Below, one piece after another: positions 6,085 to 8,600 of a DNA stretch of 8,600 bases. The stretch is from positions 1-8,600 of the forward strand of contig JAKAVW010000119.1 in NCBI GenBank assembly GCA_021827445.1, read 5' to 3'. Position 1 is the first letter of the stretch. Every line of letters begins with the position of its first letter. This stretch comes from Pseudomonadota bacterium. Lineage in GTDB: Bacteria; Pseudomonadota; Gammaproteobacteria; Acidithiobacillales; Acidithiobacillaceae. The notes under the pieces are model-generated. The model was not told where the DNA came from. It saw only the letters and a list, made by a program, of their open reading frames with translations, and did no database searches. The translations under genes and the position numbers were made by a program.

Positions 6085-6906
6085 ATGCGTTCTCTGAAAG
6101 CACTTGCACTGATGTTTGCAGTCAATCTATTGTTTGTCATAACCTTGTCTGCCACGCTGGCGATTTTCCATGTGCGATTGCACCTGGTCGGCTTCGCGCT
6201 GCTCTTTGGGTTTGGTGGGGCGTTTTTGTCCCTGTTTCTGTCGAAATGGCTGGTTAAGCGCATGTTCCACATGGTCCAGGCGCACCAGGGTGATGTTGGT
6301 GTGAACGGCCAGATCTGGCAGCTTGCCGCCGAGACGGCGCAAAAAGCCCAATTGCCAATGCCGGAAATCTGGATCTATGCGGATGACCGACCCAACGCTT
6401 TCGCCACAGGCGCCACCCATCGCAGTGCCATGATCGCGGTCAGCACGGGCCTGCTTAACCTCCTGGATGCTAGCACGCTGCGGTCGGTGTTGGGACATGA
6501 GATGGGCCACATTGCCAACGGGGACATGCTGAGCACCACCTTGCTCATGGGTCTCATGAACAGCTACGTGATCTGGATGGGTAACCTCGCTGGCCGGTAC
6601 CTGGGCAACAATATCCTGACGCAACTCGTGATCACCATCGCATTCGAGATTGGATTGTCGTTTCTGGCGCTCATCCCGATCACCGCGTTCTCGCGGCATC
6701 GGGAATATGGCGCGGATGCGTTCTCTGCCCGGTTGTGGGGCAAGGAATCCATGATCGGCGCCTTGCGGCGGCTGGAAAGGGTGCCGGTGGATGTGAACCC
6801 GCGCAAAGACGCGTTGGCCACGTCCTATATCCACGGCCCCATGGGCGGTCTGTTCGCGACGCATCCTGACATGGAAAAGCGAATCGAAGCGATCAGGGCG
6901 CTCTGA
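6085..6906 (+). CDS. htpX: HtpX, M48-family inner-membrane zinc metalloprotease
   Basis: HtpX degrades misfolded or unassembled inner-membrane proteins on the cytoplasmic side, sharing this work with FtsH. The 273-residue product has two N-terminal membrane segments (about 8-28 and 34-53), the zinc motif HEMGH at 138-142 with catalytic Glu139, two further hydrophobic segments (about 151-168 and 178-201), and the third zinc ligand Glu207 in REYGAD. The C-terminal FATHPDMEKRIEAI is the usual HtpX ending. Length is slightly under the 293 residues of the E. coli enzyme, and no part looks broken. A very strong AGGAGG at 6073-6078 drives the start. It is the last gene of a run of small genes, two of them membrane proteins. 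This may be an element-borne extra copy that handles transfer-apparatus membrane proteins (inference). Confidence 0.95.
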   Translation: MRSLKALALMFAVNLLFVITLSATLAIFHVRLHLVGFALLFGFGGAFLSLFLSKWLVKRMFHMVQAHQGDVGVNGQIWQLAAETAQKAQLPMPEIWIYADDRPNAFATGATHRSAMIAVSTGLLNLLDASTLRSVLGHEMGHIANGDMLSTTLLMGLMNSYVIWMGNLAGRYLGNNILTQLVITIAFEIGLSFLALIPITAFSRHREYGADAFSARLWGKESMIGALRRLERVPVDVNPRKDALATSYIHGPMGGLFATHPDMEKRIEAIRAL

Positions 6907-6936
6907 ATACCGGTAATTCCAGCGCGCCCTGATCGC
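6889..6936. repeat. 13-bp perfect inverted repeat spanning the htpX stop codon
   Basis: GCGATCAGGGCGC (6889-6901) pairs perfectly with GCGCCCTGATCGC (6924-6936) across a 22-base loop containing the TGA of htpX. No T-run follows on either strand, so it is not a canonical terminator. It could protect the mRNA 3' end or end transcription from both sides between the convergent genes. Confidence 0.8.
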
Positions 6937-7046
6937 CGCGATGGAACTACTGTCTATATTGGCCGGAGTGGGCTGGATGCTTTTTCATCTTGGACGATGG
7001 ACAGAATGAAAGAGGCAAAGAAGGTTGAGGGAAAGATATGCCATGG

Positions 7047-7256
7047 TTAAAGAATATGAGTGAGCAGCATATACAAGCTGAACAATTCCGCCAGCGCGCC
7101 CAGCACCAAAATCGCCAGAACGTGCGCCAGATCGTCGAATAGCCGCGAAAAACTGATCCGGAACGTCATGATTTGCCAAAAGTCGTTAGCCGCCGAAAAA
7201 AACAGCGACAGAATGACCAGAATGGGAATGCCGATCACCGCCAATAGCCAAAGCAT
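7047..7256 (-). CDS. 69-residue two-span membrane protein
   Basis: On the minus strand a start at 7256 follows AGGAGGTG (7270-7263) with a six-base gap, close to the ideal anti-16S match, so this start is preferred over the long upstream extension. The product begins MLWLLAVIGIPILVILSLFF (first membrane segment, residues 2-20), has a polar loop with SAANDFWQIMTFRISFSRLFDD, and a second segment VLAILVLGALAELFSLYMLL. This hairpin topology suggests an inner-membrane protein. I do not recognise the family. It converges on htpX, with 140 bases between the two stop codons. That gap holds the inverted repeat and no convincing gene. Confidence 0.75.
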   Translation of the reverse strand: MLWLLAVIGIPILVILSLFFSAANDFWQIMTFRISFSRLFDDLAHVLAILVLGALAELFSLYMLLTHIL

Positions 7257-7262
7257 GCAGAT

Positions 7263-7270
7263 CACCTCCT
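7263..7270 (-). promoter_or_regulatory. Near-perfect Shine-Dalgarno sequence for the two-span membrane protein
   Basis: The minus strand reads AGGAGGTGATCTGC before ATG 7256, matching the 16S rRNA tail over at least eight bases. It rules out the long in-frame N-terminal extension toward 7559. No convincing -10/-35 pair is visible upstream. Confidence 0.8.
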
Positions 7271-7338
7271 GTATTGACTCCGGTTTATGGTAGCAGGAAT
7301 CGGCGAAGTCTGCCGTGTTTACCGTACCGTCCAGGGCA

Positions 7339-7758
7339 TCAAAGCAGGCCCATCTGCCCGCCGGGGTGTTGCAATACCCCGTTTCCCGTAGTGCTTTTCG
7401 CTGGTACCCGCGCACTTTGTCGCGTGGTCTGCCGACTGCAGGTCTGCCGACTGCAAGTCTGCCAGTTGTCAGCCTGGGGACTGCACGTCTCTTGCGAACT
7501 ATCATCCTGCCGGGTGCAATCCCCTGCCGGGGTGCAACCCTGCCGGATGCCTTCGGCAAGGATTTCCCGGCGATCCCAACGCTGGTAGAGCATTACCAGC
7601 GTGGATTCCACCATACGCTCGGCCCATCGTCTTCCGTGGTAATCATTGGGCTGCATCGCCAGAAAATGACGATACCAGAGCGCAACCGCCTCTACATATT
7701 CCGCAAAAGGTGCATGAGGTCCGGGACAGGGCAAAAACGGTTCAGTTCTCAGGGACAC
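7339..7758 (-). CDS. Hypothetical protein with a repeat-built C-terminal half
   Basis: A GTG at 7758 on the minus strand overlaps the end of the glycine-zipper lipoprotein gene by 17 bases. From there the frame encodes about 139 residues. The first 70 look like a normal folded segment (PHAPFAEYVEAVALWYRHFL, RWAERMVESTLVMLYQRWD). The rest is low-complexity, including TCSRQTCSRQT encoded by 15-bp repeats and CTPAGDCTRQ encoded by another repeat type. No recognised domain. The weak ribosome binding site and repetitive tail make the true extent doubtful: the gene may be real only in its N-terminal half, with repeats having grown through its 3' end. On the other strand the same region is open but makes no sensible protein. 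Confidence 0.45.
   Translation of the reverse strand: MSLRTEPFLPCPGPHAPFAEYVEAVALWYRHFLAMQPNDYHGRRWAERMVESTLVMLYQRWDRREILAEGIRQGCTPAGDCTRQDDSSQETCSPQADNWQTCSRQTCSRQTTRQSARVPAKSTTGNGVLQHPGGQMGLL
7427..7501. repeat. 15-bp tandem repeats, two exact and three degenerate
   Basis: GTCTGCCGACTGCAG (7427-7441) and GTCTGCCGACTGCAA (7442-7456) are followed by weaker units at 7457, 7472 and 7487. The unit resembles the 16-bp ACCTGCCGTCTGCAAG of the array near 2938. Period 15 keeps the frame of the minus-strand ORF and encodes the pentapeptide TCSRQ. Confidence 0.85.
7506..7551. repeat. Three 16-17 bp repeats of the CCCTGCCGGGGTGCAA type
   Basis: Units begin at 7506 (CCTGCCGGGTGCAATC), 7522 (CCCTGCCGGGGTGCAA) and 7538 (CCCTGCCGGATGCC). 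They share their core with the 18-bp repeat at 4938. A further degenerate copy, CCGCCGGGGTGTTGCAAT, lies near 7358-7375. All fall inside or beside the minus-strand ORF of unknown function. Confidence 0.75.
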
Positions 7759-8074
7759 AAGTGTATCCCGGTGGACACGACGGATTGTTGGCAGGCGGCG
7801 CGTAGTATCCCGGTTGTGGCGGTTGGTTCTGCTGCCGGCTTCCGTTGTGTCCCACGGCATACCCGGCCAGTCCGCCTACGCCCGCGCCGATGGCAGCCCC
7901 GGCCAGGGGCGCTCCGGTCTGGTTGCCGATCACGGCACCGGCCAGCGCTCCCAGGAGCGCACCACCACCCGTATCCGCCGTAGTGCCGTTGCTGGCGTAG
8001 GGATTGTTGGCACAACCAGACAGGGCCAGAGTGCCAACCAGAACAAGCACTGAAGTGATGGAAGCGTTACGCAT
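7742..8074 (-). CDS. Glycine-zipper lipoprotein
   Basis: A 110-residue protein with a lipoprotein signal and lipobox ALSGC (Cys21), so it should be anchored in the outer membrane or the outer face of the inner membrane. Residues 36-76 form a Gly/Ala-rich glycine-zipper hairpin (GGGALLGALAGAVIG, then GAAIGAGVGGLAGYAVG), as in SlyB/OmpA-like and other small envelope lipoproteins. A Gln/Pro/Tyr-rich tail ends in CPPGYTCVPEN with two Cys that may pair. AGGAGA upstream on the minus strand supports ATG 8074, which lies inside the last codons of the preceding gene (8-base overlap). Glycine-zipper lipoproteins often help envelope integrity; here a link with the transfer apparatus is possible but not shown. 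Confidence 0.87.
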   Translation of the reverse strand: MRNASITSVLVLVGTLALSGCANNPYASNGTTADTGGGALLGALAGAVIGNQTGAPLAGAAIGAGVGGLAGYAVGHNGSRQQNQPPQPGYYAPPANNPSCPPGYTCVPEN

Positions 8075-8303
8075 AATGGTTCTCCTGATCGGTTCTCTTG
8101 TGAATGGTGGTGCTCACACAATTTTCCTGGGTACTCAGGGCAGACTTGAGGTGTTCCGCAATGGCGGCGTCCCGAGTTTCGCCTATCAGTAGTGAGTGAC
8201 GCATGGTTTGCCCTACATCAATGATGCAAAGGCTGGCTTCGGATGCGGCGTCCCGCAATAGCCCCAGGATGGACATGCCGGTGTTTTCCTTTTCAGTCAT
8301 CAT
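8067..8303 (-). CDS. Small hypothetical protein, about 78 residues
   Basis: Three consecutive ATG codons (8306, 8303, 8300) follow AGGAGAG (8313-8307); spacing favours the second or third. The product includes GLLRDAASEASLCIIDVGQTM and AAIAEHLKSALSTQEN, mixed helical segments without a membrane span or a recognised motif. It overlaps the lipoprotein start by 8 bases and begins about 11 bases after the upstream gene's stop, so the minus-strand genes form one operon. Function unknown. Confidence 0.68.
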   Translation of the reverse strand: MMTEKENTGMSILGLLRDAASEASLCIIDVGQTMRHSLLIGETRDAAIAEHLKSALSTQENCVSTTIHKRTDQENHYA

Positions 8304-8314
8304 CATCTCTCCTG

Positions 8315-8600
8315 TTAACTCGCCTTGCGTAAATCCCTCAGGACAAACTCATTCCAGAGGCGGGCCAATTCCTCTCCCAGGCTTTTTACATCCGGGTCCA
8401 TCCCGTCCTCATCTCTTTCGGCCATCATCGCCTGCATTTCCTTGATCTTCTCGATCTTCTTGCGCAATGCCAGATCCTTCATGGCCGATCCATCCGGATA
8501 GCGTTGCGCCAGAATCTCCAGACTCTCCATGTAACCGATCTTGCCCGTAAGATACAGGCGCAACTGCCGGTCCTTCGGGGTGGTGGTATAGGCCCAAAGT
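8315..8600 (-). CDS. Unknown protein, C-terminal 95 residues (5' partial)
   Basis: The frame is open to the window edge (reading LWAYTTTPKDRQLRLYLTGK), and no ribosome binding site supports the TTG at 8563, so this is most likely the C-terminal end of a longer protein. The visible part has a segment GYMESLEILAQRYPDGSAM, then a strongly charged helix ALRKKIEKIKEMQAMMAERDE that may form a coiled coil, and ends FVLRDLRKAS. No membrane segment. It heads the visible part of the minus-strand operon. I do not recognise the family. Confidence 0.65.
   Translation of the reverse strand, partial: LWAYTTTPKDRQLRLYLTGKIGYMESLEILAQRYPDGSAMKDLALRKKIEKIKEMQAMMAERDEDGMDPDVKSLGEELARLWNEFVLRDLRKAS

Noticed and set aside
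6127..6864. 245-codon minus-strand open frame
   Set aside because: It lies wholly antisense to htpX, whose motifs and ribosome binding site are unambiguous; the product is rich in His/Gln/Arg, as typical of a shadow frame.
6941..7009. 22-codon hydrophobic plus-strand ORF after htpX
   Set aside because: It has no ribosome binding site and its upstream region is the arm of the inverted repeat; too short to support.
7038..7142. 34-codon Gln-rich plus-strand ORF
   Set aside because: Although a GAGGGA sequence precedes it, nearly all of it is antisense to the minus-strand membrane protein with a much better start signal.
7047..7559. 170-codon version of the minus-strand membrane protein
   Set aside because: The extension crosses the tandem repeats and overlaps the other minus ORF; the ideal Shine-Dalgarno sequence places the start at 7256.
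7315..7983. 222-codon plus-strand open frame
   Set aside because: It is antisense to the glycine-zipper lipoprotein and the repeat-tailed ORF and is Arg/Pro/Ser-rich without a domain.

Overview
The window looks like accessory DNA from a conjugative element, either a plasmid or an integrative element, in a Gram-negative bacterium of moderately high GC. The evidence is a plasmid/phage-type primase, a lipoprotein of the DotD/TraH family (outer-membrane core of IncI/Dot-Icm type IVB secretion systems), a Mrr-type nuclease, a PAPS-reductase-like PP-loop protein and many small, tightly packed unknown genes. Three lipoprotein signal peptides confirm a cell with an outer membrane. An acidophile such as Acidithiobacillus is my guess from general style only. 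No rRNA, tRNA, CRISPR array, integrase, transposase or complete insertion sequence is visible.

Left block, + strand, 2-2863: the 3' part of a zinc-finger/Toprim primase gene overlaps a dotD-like lipoprotein gene. One base after dotD comes a GTG-started PP-loop (PAPS reductase family) gene. A perfect rho-independent terminator (2839-2863) closes the block.

Spacer, 2783-3046: apart from the terminator it holds six 16-bp tandem repeats plus two degenerate ones. A near-identical direct repeat (2791 and 2990) flanks the segment.

Middle block, + strand, 3047-6906: a small lipoprotein, a coupled 59-residue protein and a Mrr-domain nuclease come first. A 296-residue protein with one C-terminal membrane segment follows. 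Then come five very small genes joined by overlaps or one-base gaps (63, 43, 85, 73 and 80 residues; two encode single-span membrane proteins), and finally a complete HtpX membrane metalloprotease. Most starts have a clear Shine-Dalgarno sequence. A 13-bp inverted repeat spans the htpX stop codon.

Right block, - strand, 7047-8600, convergent with the middle block: read in its own direction it has the 3' end of an unknown coiled-coil gene, a small unknown gene, a glycine-zipper lipoprotein, an unknown ORF whose C-terminal half is made of short tandem repeats, and a 69-residue membrane protein with a near-ideal Shine-Dalgarno sequence.

The recognised genes suggest DNA processing for transfer (primase), an envelope secretion apparatus (DotD and perhaps the other lipoproteins), membrane protein quality control (HtpX) and nucleic-acid modification or restriction (PP-loop enzyme, Mrr). 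The most unusual feature is a family of 15-18 bp tandem repeats sharing a CTGC...GCAA core. They occur at several separate sites, both between genes and inside gene 3' ends. The cleanest copies inside ORFs have periods divisible by three (15 and 18), while the intergenic copies have period 16.
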